Part shown: positions 43,464-55,150 of the stretch, piece by piece
Numbering within the stretch: position 1 is the first letter of the stretch
Layout of the letters: every line of letters begins with the position of its first letter
Source of the DNA: Micractinium sp. NFX-FRZ
Taxonomy: Eukaryota > Chlorophyta > Trebouxiophyceae > Chlorellales > Chlorellaceae
Length of the DNA stretch: 64,000 nt
Assembly (NCBI GenBank): GCA_029339195.1
Contig: JAPTJF010000280.1
Span: forward strand, 1 to 64,000
Reading direction: 5' to 3'
Notes under the pieces: generated by a model
Told to the model about the DNA's origin: nothing
Seen by the model: the letters and a program-made list of their open reading frames with translations, nothing else
Database searches by the model: none
Position numbers and translations under genes: made by a program

Positions 43464-45572
43464 ATGACTGTTGACGCGCGCTTCCACACTCTGGGCAGCT
43501 GCTCGTTTGAAGAGCTCACCAACCTCTTCAATGCGGGGGGGTCGAACCTCTCGCTGCCAGGCCTGCTGGCCGAGCCGGAGGCGCAGGCAAGTGCGGCTGC
43601 AGAAGGCGCCGGGAGCCAGCCCGAGCGGGCGCCAACCATGTGTATAACCATGACTAACCTTCTGCCTCTCTTCTCGGCATTTGCAGCTGCAGGACTTCCC
43701 ATTCCTGCACAAGCTGCCAGAGCAGCAGCACGGGCCCCTGGCGCTCCCCCCAGATGTGACTGAGAGCACCGCCGCTGCCACCACTGTGGCGCCGGCGCCG
43801 CCGGCGGACCCCAAACCCGGCTTCCCACGGGTCGCCTCTCTGGACTTTATCAGGTGTGCACGTGGATTCATCTGTATGGTAGTGGATAGTTCAGACAAAC
43901 CTTACGACTGGTGGGGGTGCTCGTGGGAGAGGTTGCTATGTCTGAACAAGCGGGGCAGCGAAGCGGGGCAAGGTACCTGAGCGGCGGCGGCGGGCGGGCG
44001 AGCGAAACAGAAGCGGGGCGCTTGCTGCCTGTCAGCGGCGGGGTAGCAGCTGCCGCACAGACTGACACTTCTTGGTACTACTATGCCCCTGCAGCAGCCT
44101 CACGTACCCGTTTCACACCAAGCCCGCTCCCTGCTCCCCGCCTGCAGGGCCTTCCTGACCGCTAGGCAGGGCGGCGCCGGCGCCGGCGAGGCGGCAGGCG
44201 CCAACGCAGGCTGCATCCAGCCGGGCAGCCCTGCCGCTGGGGGCAACAGCACAGAGCAGCCGCCTGCACACGAGTTGGCTGCCGGAGCGGAGCCAGCGTG
44301 CTCCTCTGTCACCGTCACCGCCCCGCCGCTGCCGTCACCAACCGCAGCGGCAGCGGCAGCAGCAGGTGCAGGGGCAGTGGGACCACTGCCAGCGCTGGCC
44401 GGCTTTGGCACCGTGCCTGCTGTGCCGACGCCAGGCATGCCACCCGCCATGCTGGCAGCTTTCATGCACAGTGCAGCTGCCGGCGTGGGCGTGGCAGGCG
44501 TGCCGCTGCTGCCGGTGCCGCTGCCAGTGCCTGTGGCGCCGCTGGTGCCGGCCAATGGCGGCGGGCGGGACGCCGGCATGTTCCCCTCCATGCCGACCTC
44601 CACCACAGCCGGCGGCTGCGACAGCGGGCGGGGCGGCTCAACAGGCACCTGTGACGTGCCTGCTGTGCGTGCTGCCGTCAACACAGCGGGCATGTCCAAG
44701 GCTGAGCTGCGCCGCATGCGCCGGTGAGTGCTTGCCTGGGCCGCGCGGTCTCCCATTGCGGGTGGGAGGGCATGGGCGCTGGGGTGCCTTGTGGCGGGAG
44801 CAGGGCGGCCCTGGGCATGCATGCGTGCCTGCTCTTCTGGCCCACCTCTGGCCTGCCCGACTGCCCAGGTCTCCCCCGGGGCTGCCTGCCTGATACATGC
44901 CTGCCTGCCTGCCTGCCTGCCTGCTTGATTACGTGCCTGTGGCCTGCCCGCCTGCGGCGCACCCCTGCCGCCCACCAACTGACCATGCGGTATCTGCCTC
45001 CATCAACCATCCAAAATTAGCACCTCGCATCACTCAGCCACCGTCCACGACGTGCCTCCTCAATCCCTTGCAGCATGGTGTCCAACAGGGAGTCGGCCCG
45101 GCGCAGCCGCAAGCGCAAGCAGGATGCGCTGAGCGAGGCGGAGGGGAGGGTGCAGGAGGCGCAGGTGGGTGGCCTTTGCTTGTCGAGTGTGGGGATGGTA
45201 GGCAGGGGGATGAGGGAGCAGGTGGGCGGCATGTGCGCGTGATTGTGGGCACTTGACGCTCTTCTTGCTTCATGCGCGCACCGGGCCAGGCAGTGTCCAC
45301 ACCACGTTGCGCCTTTTTGCCACACGGCTTGCGCACCCCGTAATGGCAGTGGCCCTCGTGCTCCACTTCCTCTTGCCCACCTCAGAAGCATCACCCTTCC
45401 CTGCCCTGACCTTTGCATTTTCCTACACCCTCTTTTACGCTGCCCCCTGCAGGCCCAGCTGGCGGATGCCAATGCCAAGCTGGCGCGCCTCTCTGATGAG
45501 CTGGCACGCCGCGACCGTGAGCTGGCCACGCTACGCCTGGAGCTGGAGGCTGCTGAGCGCTGGCGCAAGTGA
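43464..45572 (+). CDS. bZIP transcription factor
   Basis: Exons 43464-43586, 43687-43853, 44148-44723, 45074-45164, 45453-45572 (358 aa). The C-terminal basic region spans the exon 3/4 junction: AELRRMRR joined to MVSNRESARRSRKRKQ, with the invariant N-x7-R of bZIP proteins. The zipper follows (LSEAEGRVQEAQAQLADAN, then ARLSDELARRDRELATL) and the protein stops soon after, so the domain is fully C-terminal. The N-terminus has short acidic/hydrophobic patches (CSFEELTNLFN, DFPFLHKL) that could be activation or interaction motifs. The middle 190 residues are Ala/Pro/Gly-rich. Intron 1 has a GC donor (CAG/GCAAGT), which is needed to keep phase 0. The DNA target is not deducible beyond the plant-type ACGT preference expected of this basic region. 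Confidence 0.88.
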
Positions 45573-46863
45573 CTTGGATCTGTTCATCAACGGGCCTGGC
45601 TGGAAGCTGGGGAGGCTCTTATGTGGTGCACCGGGGTGCTGCTTGGCTTGGCCAGCCACCTCCACTCGCCTGCCCCTTCCGGCGCCCACCACACTGCACC
45701 TGCCCCGGCGTGCCACGCCGTGCCTGAGTGCACAAGAGCGAGTGAGCAAGCAAGCAAGCAAGCTGTTGGAACGAACAACCGCGCTTAGCACGTGGCCGAG
45801 CCTGGCATCTGTCAAGCACACCCGCTGTTTGGCCAGCAGAACACACCACTTAGCGCTCCTCCTGCCCCACACCACTGCCTTCCGCCCTCCTCTCGGCCCC
45901 CCCACCTAGTCGGCATAGCAGCGCCGCCACCGCCAGCCAGCACCACCCCGGGCCACCCAGGCCTCTAATTTCGGCTCCAGTTTTGACCGCAGTTTTGCTT
46001 CCGGCCTGCGGTGGCCCACCCGCCCCCATCCAGCCTTCCTTTGATAGCCCACGGCGGCTCCTGGCCTGCTGAGTCCTGGCCTCCCAAGCGAGCGAGTGAG
46101 ACCCCTTTCGAGAGACTGCCCTGTTGCCCTTTCCCCGTACAACCCTGTGCCCTAACTATATGCCATCCATCGCCCCCCCTGCATTTCATGCTTGGACACC
46201 CACACCCACAACCAACCCCTCTCCTCTCCTCTTCCTCTGTTGAACCGATCCTGCCACGCAAGCGTGCCCATCAACGCGGCGCACCCGCCTGCCCCGTCTC
46301 TTTGCACATTGCGCTCTGACCCCTGCCTTGGCACCCCGGCAGCCCCTATGGTGCAACTGCCAGCCCCGCCCTTGTACCCCCCTCCCTCCCTTACTCAATG
46401 ATAAGGGGTTGAAGGCCGCCTTCCCTCCAGCCCCGCCTGTACCAGCACCCACGCATGCCCATGTACGCACGCCACCCACCTTCTGCCGTGGTCCCGCCCC
46501 GCCCCGCCCTCAGCTCACAACTGCCCATGTGACAAAGCCCCCTTTTGTACAACGCCGCTGGGCGCCCAAGCCCCATGCCTATCGCCTCCTCTTTTTGCCT
46601 GTCTACATATCGTGCACCACGTCGACACCTCTCTTATGGCAGCCCATCGAAACCCGCGAGGCTGCGCCTGTATGAAACCAACCTTTCTTTGATCATGAGT
46701 AAAAGAAAGAACTCCCAGCACTTGCGTGGGACCCCGCCGACCTCTTGCCGTTAGGGCATGCCTGCTGCCCCAGTGTACCACCCGCCCCGCCTCCGTTCGC
46801 ACACACACATGCCACGTCACCTGCACACAGCATGTGCTTTCCTCCACCACACGCCGCGCGCTC

Positions 46864-46868
46864 TGTAA
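46864..46868 (+). terminator. TGTAA poly(A) signal of bZIP gene
   Basis: This is the left arm of a palindrome TGTAAC-AAGC-GTTACA. It is the + strand signal about 1.3 kb after the bZIP stop. Confidence 0.5.
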
Positions 46869-46874
46869 CAAGCG

Positions 46875-46879
46875 TTACA
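46875..46879 (-). terminator. TGTAA poly(A) signal of hydrolase gene
   Basis: This is the right arm of the same palindrome, read on the minus strand as TGTAA, about 460 bases after the hydrolase stop at 47337. Confidence 0.5.
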
Positions 46880-47127
46880 AAGGGGGTCAAGTGAATGCTC
46901 TACTGACATGGTCTGGGTTGGGTCGCATGGGATGTGGGGATGGGGGAGGGGTATTAGGGTCGCGGGGCGCAGTCGAAGGGCGAGCAAAGGGGTCCTGGAA
47001 AACAAAATGATACAGGTGGATTGTGTTCCTGAAGTCAAAACCTTGGGCTGCCCCATATCAGGGGGCAAACACAAAACGTTGGGCCAACCGATCGCTGGGA
47101 CCGAGTACTGAGCGCCCGGGCTTACTC

Positions 47128-47345
47128 ACGTGCTGCCAGCTCAGCGCGCCGCCAGCAAACGCGCAGGTTTGGCCACACCCCGCCGCCAGCGAGGCGCGCT
47201 GTCAGCTCTGCGTGCCGCCGGCATCCGACATGCCGGTGGTTGGCCACCAACTCAGTGCCAGCTCAACCAGCGCACCGCCAGCTCAGCGCACCGCCAGCAT
47301 GGCACGCGGGCTGGCGACACGCTTGGCGCCAGCTCATCACGCCGC
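47128..47345. repeat. imperfect repeats of the hydrolase 3' coding end
   Basis: Units containing CGCCGCCAGC followed by ATGGCACGC recur several times. Segments near 47281 and 47331 match over about 35 bases. The rightmost copy is the actual end of the hydrolase coding region, so the others are copies inside the 3' UTR. Confidence 0.7.
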
Positions 47346-50300
47346 CAGCATGGCACGCAGGTTGGCCACAAACTCGGCCTGCCAGGCCGGGCTCAGCAGG
47401 ATGCCTCCGTGGCCCAGCTCCGGGTGGTGCATCACCTGACGGGAACAGGGAAGCACAGAATATGGTGAGTCTACTATGGCTGCAGCGTAGTCAGGCAGCA
47501 AGGGGAGGAGGGCATTGTGTGCGTGCGGATGGTGGGGTGTAGCCCCGGGGTTTGGTGCCTGCGCATCACCTGCCCCTTGGTTGGAAGGAAGGGGAGGGCG
47601 GGGTGGGCCACGGCACAGCAACCGGCGGGAGTGGGGGCAACAGGCAGAGGCAGGCAGGCAGGCAGGCCGCACCCCCGCTTCTGTGGATGCTGGGCACGCA
47701 TCCCATGCCCTGCAGCCAATACCACGTGCCCCTTCCCTTGAGCTGCAGCGCACCTTGGCGGGGTGCCCGGTGAGCTTCAGGTGTGCCATGACCAGCTGGG
47801 ACGGCACGAGGTCGTCCTGCCCAGACAGCACAACAAGGCTGCAAGTAGCAGAAGAGAAACAAACGCACTGTCGAGTTGGACAACACTAGCTGGGCATGAG
47901 CAAGGCTTCCTGCCCAGACTGTACTACGAGGCTGCAGGTAGCGACCGAGGAATGAGGCGGTGACGGCAGCGGCGGCAGCGGGCACTCGAAATTGGCACAG
48001 GCTGGCAGCCCACCTGCGGCGGGGCAGGTCCTGCGGCCACAGCATGAGCTCGCTCCACTGGAACTTGCGGCAGAAGGCCTGCACACACATATGCACAGAG
48101 GGGGGTAATTATCGGTCTATAAGATGGAATGCAGGGTGGAAGGGTGGAAGAAAAACAGCACGGGCTCGTTTTGTGAAATCTTGCGGCAGAGGCAACGGGC
48201 AGGGAGAGCACGCTGCACAGACGACTCAGGCTGGGAGCAGGCCTGCCTGCCAGCTCAGAGCCACCGATGCATGGCACTTGGCGCACACACACACACACAC
48301 ACAAGACCCCAACTGCTGGCAGGCCCACCCAGGGATGCAATCCCCACCGCCCCAAACTGCACACGAAACGCTGCAGGCCGGCTCGCCCTGGCCCCCACCA
48401 TCCACGCCAAACCCTACCTTCCAACCCACCTGGGCTGCTGTCAGGCCGGCGGCTGCACACACAGCGCAACAACAGATGCAAGGCCATGCGCTGCCCCACA
48501 CCTTCTTCTGTGCAACCAGCAACGCGAGGGCACACCCACCTGGGCGATCGTCAGGTCGCGGCTGCACACAAAGCGTATCAGGTCGATGGCCCCCCCAAGG
48601 CTGGTGAAGTTGGCGGCGCTAGGCTCTTTGTAGATAAAATTGTACAGCAGCTGCGCAGGTTGGGAGGGCGGGTCCGACAAAATGGTAATGGAGGAGGGCT
48701 ATGAAATGTGCAGGGCGCGCAGCTGTCATAAGTGGAGGGCTTGGTGTACAGAGCATGCCACATGGCGCGCGGCAAGGTGGTAGCTCAAACAGCCGGGGGA
48801 GGGGGCATGCGCGCCGCTAGCACGTGGTGGTGTCTGAGGCCCTTCCTCCCGTGCTTGCCTGGGGGTAGCAGGTCAGCATGGAGACTGGGTCCAGCACGCT
48901 GGCTGAGTGCACCATCTGCAGGCGGACAGCGGGGAAGTGAAGTGGCAGGGAGGGGATCAGAGCCGGCACAGGGGGGCGTAGGCGCGGTGGGGGGCAGCTG
49001 GAGGGCTGCTGCGGGCAGAGGGTGTGCCACCTGCAGGCGGGCAGGCAGGCAGGAGGCAACTGCCAAGGGTTAAGCACGTAACCAGCAGGCGGCAAGAGCA
49101 CGGCAGCGGTGGGGGGCAGGCAGAAGGCTGCAGGTGGCTCAGACAGCCGCTGCACTGCGCCAGTGATTGACACAGGGCGCAATCGGACGGCGCACTTGCC
49201 TCGCAAGCGGGGCACCACAAACGTCTCACAGCTGTGCCCCAACAAGCAGAGACACCCGGAAACCAGAAAGTGAAAACATGGCACGTCCGGCTGTTCACCT
49301 CTGGGGCCAGCGCCAGCAGTCGGGACACCACAAACGTCCCGTAGCTGTGCCCCACCAGGCATGCCCGGCGGTATCCGTGCCGCCGCAGCATGGCAATGAC
49401 TGGGAGCAGGCATGGGTGGGGTGGAGGGAGTGGCAAGGGAGGCGAGTCAAGAGGGGCCCAGTGCGGCGTTCGGTGCGAGTGAGAAGGGGCTGGCTGGGCA
49501 GAGGCAGCATGGCAACGGCTAAGGGTGGGGGCATGGGAAGTGGAGGGGGCACGGGAGAGGGCTGGTGGGATCGGGGCACGCTGTCCGCACACAAGGCCGG
49601 CCGCACACCTTTGATCACCGCCAACAGCGCTGCACGACATACACAGTCCCCACCACCACCATACAGGTGTATACACAGCGCTAGTTGAGTACTCATATGC
49701 ACCCCTCACCGGCACGAGCCACGTCGTCCACGCCCTGCGCCTCCCAGCACAGCCGCAGCGCGACATGGGGCACCTGCGGGGCGGGGCAGGGCGCAGCACG
49801 GTGGGGGGGGGAGGCAAGTTTGGGTTAGGAGGGCACTGTTGTTGCCAGCGGGGGCAGGCGGCTCCGGCTGAGCTACCGGCTGAGCGGGGCAGGGCCAGGC
49901 TCACATTGCGGCCACGTCCAAACATTCTGCCAGAATGCACCGCTGAGACACGCCGCTGATAACAAAGCGGGAGCAGGATCAGCGCCAGAAATACACCCAA
50001 CCGCACTTCATCCAGTAGCGCACCTCTACCATGATAAAAGGGGTGTTGGCGCAGGCCCGCTGCATGTCCCTCACTAAGTGCAGATAAGGCAGCACACCAA
50101 AGCCCACGCCGTGCAGGAAGACGACGGGCACGTCCGGCCGCGTGCCCCTGCCGCCTGGGGCGGTGCCGCCCGCGCCGCTGCCCGCACTGTCTGCGGGGCG
50201 GGGGCCGCCGGCGGGGGGCGGCTCAAGGGGGGCCAGCCGGAAGGGGCTCAGCAGCTGCACTTCTGCATCTGCGCTGATAGCTGGCTCTGTGGCCGGCTCC

Positions 50301-52825
50301 ACGGCTGCTGCCGCCTCTGCCCCTGCCAGCAAGCCGCTGCTGCTGCCGTCGTAATCCACTGCCGAATCGCCCTTGTGCCGGCGCCTCCGCCGCGCTCCCC
50401 CATCCGCGCCGCGCCCGCGTGCTGCTGCCGCCCCATCCACATCCCCTGCTACAGGTTGCGGTGGCGGCGAGACTGCTGCCTCTGCCGCTGCTGCCAGGCC
50501 TGGGTGCAGCCCAGGCACGGGAGAGACGCCGCGCAGGGCGGCTGGGGAAGGCGCACGGGGCGACAGCGGCGTGGGCATGCCGTGCGGGTGCTGCGCCGCC
50601 ATGGCCGCTGCCGCTGCACTGGTCACCGTCAGCGTGGCGTCCAAAGCGTGCTCAGCAGCGTTGTGCACAGCATCCGCAGCGTGGTGCACCGCCTCGACCA
50701 CCGCATCGCTGGTGCTGTGCCGCCGCTCTCCCAGGCCGACATACTGCGGCGGCGGCGGCGACAGCGCCTCCTCAATGCTGCTGCCAGCTTCCAGCGCTGG
50801 GGCGTGCCAGTAGGAGAAGCCGCCCTGCCGGCCCTGCCGGAAGCTCATTAAGTACATGAGCAGGTGCGCCACACGGGCGAGGGCTTCCGTGATGCCAAAC
50901 ATCAGCAGCGGCTTATGGTAGGCCCTGCAAATGAATGGACAGATAGGCACGGGGATAAGGCTTGCATGCTGCTCCTGCTACACATTGCCCACAAGAGACT
51001 GCTGGTGGGGGCATGCGATGCAGGTGTGTCCAAAATGGAAGCGGTGCTATGCGCGAGCTGGGTGTGTATGACAGGGGCAGGAGAAGGAGGGGAAAGGGGG
51101 CCCAGCGCGCCCACATTCAGCATCTGCCACGCCAGCGGTTGCCACGTGCATGCCACCTTACCCGAACCCACGTGCGCCCCCACACCCCCACCGGAGCAGT
51201 TCCCACACGTGCCCACAACCAGCGCCTAGAGAGAGCAAGACTCCCCCCCCACCCCCACACCTGAGCGGCTCCCACACGTGCGCCATGAACTGCAGGTCGT
51301 TGAACCCGGGCTGGAAGCGGACACCCCAGGCAGCCTCCACCTGCAACACGGATTGAGGGGATGCAAGCAGCCAGATAGTGAGGAAGCAGGTACATACTGG
51401 GCCGCACCGAAGCCCTAGAAAAAATCAGAATCTTAATCACTCAGGTATCAACAGGGCAACACCCACCTGTCCAACAAATCACGCACTCGTGCCCTCCCCA
51501 GAACCAGCGCCTTCCTGCCACCCTCACAGAGTTCACATTAGCCGCGCTGTACAGCAAGCACCCACCTGGTCCACAAACCGCACAACTTCTTGTCGCTCCG
51601 CCTCGCTGAGCTCGTGCAGCAGGCGGCAGTGGAAGCCTGCAGGGGAGGCAGCAGGGGGATGGGCCAGGCGGAGGGTGGGCACGCTGGTGGGCGGTCGTTG
51701 CTGGTGGGCGCTGGGCAACGCACGTCAGTTGCGGCGCCCGCCAGCCGTGCTCGGACTGCCTTGCCCTGATCCCTGAGTAACCTATCACATGCGCCAGCCT
51801 CTGCATGGACTAAGTGCCCAGAACGAGCTCTGCTGCTGCTGCTGTCCTGCTGCTCCTGGTGCGGCTAACACATATGCTGCTCAACCAGCTGCTCACCATA
51901 CGCAACAAAGTCCTCCACATTCCCGCGCAGCACCGTCTCGGCAGGCGCACCCATGAACCTGCAGCGGAGGCAAGCAGGCAGGCAGGCGGTGCGGTTGGGG
52001 AGGTGCCCGACAGGCGGCTGCTGCCAAGCTTGCGCGCTGGCCCACGCAACCCATGCCTGAAAGCCCCTTCCACCTGCCAGGCTGCTCAACAGCTGCTCAC
52101 CCCGCCCTCCTCAAACTTACCAGCCGCTCAGGAACTCCCGGATGCAGAACACCTCGGAGAGGCCAAGGAAGCGCTCGAAATGCTGCGCCAGCAGGGCGGT
52201 GTCGGGGCCGCCCACGGGCAGCCGGCTGAGGTGGCGGTACCTGCCAGCACGGAGGGGTGGTGGGGCAGCCGGTGGTGGGGCAGGTGGTTAGCACATCGGT
52301 TAGCGGATGGGTTAGCAAAGGGCCAGGAGGTGGTTAGCAAAGGGTCAGCAGAGGGGTAGCAACGTGGGTGCTGCGTGCCCATCGGGCCACTGGCGCGCTT
52401 CTGCGATGCCAGCTGCTCGGCTGTACAGGTGCTCATCACTTGGGCTGAACGGCTCCCCAGCGCAAAGGCTCAAGAAGGAAGGGTGGCGCTCAGCAGGGCA
52501 GGGGGTTTGACCAGTCAACCACTACGACTCCACGACGCTCGCACGGTGCGCTCGTGCGCTCTCCCTGGCGCTGACCCTACCATTGCAGCCCCAAACCGGC
52601 CCCTCACCTCATCTTGCCCGCTGCATAGAACAGCCCCTCAGCGGCCAAGTAGCCAAGTGCCACCACCTGCGCCAGTGGGTGCCCGGCCAACGCCCGCCAC
52701 GCCAGCGTCGCCGCCGCCGACAGCCCGCCCAACATTGCCGCGTCACCCAGCAAGCCGCGGCCGGTCGCCGCAGACTGCCCCTTGGCCAGCAGGCGCGCCG
52801 CGTATCCGCCCTCAGGCGAAGCCAT
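47337..52825 (-). CDS. alpha/beta-hydrolase with long N-terminal region
   Basis: Thirteen minus-strand exons: 52825-52608, 52240-52121, 51958-51897, 51636-51566, 51340-51261, 50924-50024, 49773-49710, 49399-49299, 48915-48859, 48650-48540, 48078-48014, 47838-47754, 47435-47337 (677 aa). The N-terminus has a weakly hydrophobic segment (GDAAMLGGLSAAATLAWRAL), followed by an all-helical region conserved in plant and fungal relatives (QHFERFLGLSEVFCIREFLSGW). The hydrolase core has VPVVFLHGVGFG (oxyanion region), CLVGHSYGTFVVSRL (nucleophile Ser), VLDPVSMLTC, VVLSGQDDLVPS (acid residue) and HPELGHGGILL (catalytic His), so the triad looks complete. About 190 low-complexity residues, including RRRRRHK, sit just before the core in the 901-bp exon. 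A lipid or other ester hydrolase near a membrane is a reasonable guess. The substrate is unknown. The intron after 48859 uses a GC donor. Confidence 0.82.
48284..48303. repeat. (CA)n microsatellite in hydrolase intron
   Basis: Ten CA dinucleotides in a row, in an intron. Confidence 0.9.
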
Positions 52826-53142
52826 GACGGCTGACGCTTTGCAGGTGCCAGCTTGAGGGATTGGACCCCCAGGTTGTATAGATTGTGTGTCGAAAGTGTC
52901 CGAGACGCCTGGGGCTGTGCGTTTGAGTTTGGCAAACGAAATGAAGTTCCGACGTGGCCCTTTGGCGCGCCCCTCGTTCCTGTTCCGCTCAATTCATGCT
53001 CGCAGTGTCGAACATAGGCGCACGACATTGAAGCGCGTCTCCCAGCAAATCCCAGACGGCTGGTGAAGAGCGACACGTTGTAAACGCGCTTCTTGGCTGA
53101 GCACCCGTTGCTTGCTGCTGCACAAACAGGCCGTGTGTCGAC
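52826..53142. promoter_or_regulatory. bidirectional promoter interval, hydrolase / Cys-rich gene
   Basis: Opposite starts lie 317 bp apart. The right half (from about 52985) is duplicated upstream of the second Cys-rich copy (from about 54165), so the promoter region was copied with the gene. Confidence 0.4.
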
Positions 53143-53905
53143 ATGGGCTGCTGCACAGACGTCTGCTGGTACGCAAGGGACCGAGAGAGGGGGCATGCAG
53201 ATGCCCTACCCCCGCCCCCGCCTGCTACCGCCCCCGCCCCTGCACTCTCACCTTCCTAATTAATGTTGAATATCTGCCGCCCCTGCAGCCTTCCCTGCCG
53301 GATCCTACAGACCATCTGCGACTGTTTCCTGGTGATCCTCTGGTGAGCAAACACATTGTAATCGCAGGAGCCTGGCTCACGTGAGGCCTGGGGGACTGGG
53401 GTGCCTGCGTGCGCCCCCTTGACCACACTACACCTCTGAGCACTGCCCCACCTGCCACTCGTGCCCTGCGTCACTCGTGCTCGGCTGCATCCCTGCCCCC
53501 AAACATGTTCGCATCGAACTTCCTGCACAATTGTTTCTGCAGAAGTTGCTGCTGGGCCCCTCTGTTTGCCTACCCTCCCCCCACTCGCCACCTCGCCCTG
53601 CAGTACCCTCGGTGCCGTCACTTCCCTGATGGCCCCTCCTCCTCAGCCATTCATCACCTGCACCTGCTGCCCTCCCTCAGCACCCTCACCTGCCACCTGT
53701 CACCCTCCCTCCCAACCTGTGCAGCTGCCCCTGCCGCTGCTGCTGCGGCTGCCCCCAGACAAGCTCAGAGTCAGAGCGGCGGCAGGTGGTGGTGGTGCAG
53801 CAGCCGCAGCCTGTGTACATTGCGCCTCAGCCCCAGTACGCCTACCAGCCTCCTCCTCTCCCTCCATACGCTCACCAGCCACCTCCCCACCAGGCCAAGT
53901 GGTAG
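53143..53905 (+). CDS. small Cys-rich protein with Pro/Gln/Tyr-rich tail (copy 1)
   Basis: Exons 53143-53168, 53289-53342 and 53725-53905 give 86 aa with perfect phase. The N-terminus MGCCTDVCCLPCRILQTICD joins a hydrophobic stretch CFLVILC, then the Cys cluster CPCRCCCGCP, a charged turn (SESERRQ), VVVVQQPQPVYI, and a tail of repeated PQYAYQPPP/PYAHQPPP units ending HQAKW. The second residue Gly and the following Cys are compatible with N-myristoylation and palmitoylation (inference). A membrane-anchored peptide with an extended tail is likely. It recalls plant CYSTM-type proteins in composition only, and I cannot name the family. That the same three-exon structure recurs in copy 2 supports the model. 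Confidence 0.6.
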
Positions 53906-54298
53906 CGTGCCAAACTCCCTGGGCTGGATGCGCTCAGTCTGATTGTCTTTCACTCGAACCATTTTCCAACCAGCCTTGTTAAGTGTACTCGCCACCTCAC
54001 AAGCTGATAGTGACTTCATGTACAACCATTAGCAGACTCTATGCAATTGCTACTTGTTATTCCCTGCCCATCTCCTGCAAATGAATGTCGGAAGGTTCAT
54101 TTCGATTTCGGAAGACCCACGTGGCACGCGGGCCTATACTGGCGCCCTGGTTGCTTGTTCTGCTCAATTTGTTGCTCGAAGTATATCACATAAGGCGCAA
54201 CGACATTGAAGAGCCTCGCCGCTCAGACACCGGTCAAGAGCGACACCTTGTAAACGCGCTTCTCGGCTCAGCACCGTTGCTTGGCTGCTGCACAAACC
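53906..54298 (+). other. spacer between the two Cys-rich copies
   Basis: The spacer holds the 3' flank of copy 1 and the duplicated 5' flank of copy 2. No other gene seen. Confidence 0.5.
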
Positions 54299-55021
54299 AT
54301 GGGCTGCTGTACAGACGTCTTCTGGTGCGCAAAGGACCGAGAGATAGTGCATGCAGATGGCCCACCTAGAGCTGCCCCCGCCTGCACCGCCCCAGCGCTG
54401 TGGCCTGTTCCTACCCATTGCCCGCCGCCGCTGTGCTGCCCACTCGCTTTGCATCCCTGCACCACTGACCCCGCAATGTCGGCATTTTGTACACTGTGAA
54501 TGAATGCAATGCCCACCCTGTAGCCTCCCATGCCGGATCCTGGAGGACATCTGCGACGCCATCATGGTGATCCTCTGGTGAGCAAACAAACACTAGTTAA
54601 CGTAATTATGTATGGGTCGTGAATCGTGGCAGGAGTCCTGGTCCACGTGAGGGTGGCTGACTGGGTGCCTGCCGTTGTCCCCAAGGGCCTGCACACACAC
54701 CTGCCCTGCTCTGGGAAGTGCCCCACCCGCCACCCGTGCCCCGCGCAGCTGCCTCCCTTCTCCAATCATTCCGCCAATCAAACGTCCGGCACAGCGGTCA
54801 TTGCAGGTGCCAGCGCTGCTGGCCACCTCGTCTTGCCTGCCCTCCCGCACTCGCCACCCTCCATCTAGCCCTGTGCAGCCGCCCCCGTGGTACCGTCTTT
54901 TCCCTGAGCGCTGCCTCTCCTCCCTGAGCACCCACCACTTGCCGCTTCTCACCCTCCCCCAACCCCGTGCAGCTGCCCCTGCCGCTGCTGCTGTGGCTGC
55001 CCTCGGACGAGCTCGGAGTAG
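54299..55021 (+). pseudogene. second Cys-rich copy with premature stop
   Basis: Exons parallel copy 1: 54299-54324, 54524-54577, 54973-55021. The reading gives MGCCTDVFCLPCRILEDICD and then CPCRCCCGCPRTSSE, then TAG at 55019-55021 where copy 1 has Ser-Glu (TCA in place of TAG). Homology to copy 1 continues past the stop to about 55150, but an extra 'CCCGATGTAA'-like insertion near 55065 also shifts the frame. It could still make a 42-residue protein that keeps the membrane and Cys parts without the tail. I call it a decayed or truncated paralogue. Confidence 0.6.
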
Positions 55022-55150
55022 GAGCGGCGGCAGGTGGTGGTGGTGCAGCAGCCGCAGCCGGTGTACCCCGATGTAAATTGCGCATCAGCCCCAGTACGCT
55101 TACCAGCCTTCGTTCGCTCATCACCCGCCTCCCCACCATGCCAAACGGTA

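Larger units (their letters stand above)
45573..47336. other. convergent 3' spacer bZIP / hydrolase
   Basis: The spacer holds a long bZIP 3' UTR (about 1.3 kb to the signal at 46864) and a hydrolase 3' UTR of about 0.46 kb, meeting at a palindromic poly(A) site. The right part carries imperfect repeats of the hydrolase's last coding bases (47128-47336). No gene seen. Confidence 0.5.

Noticed and set aside
52255..52350. GGTTAGC repeats resembling telomeric units
   Set aside because: The units are irregular, few and intronic. Not a telomere tract.
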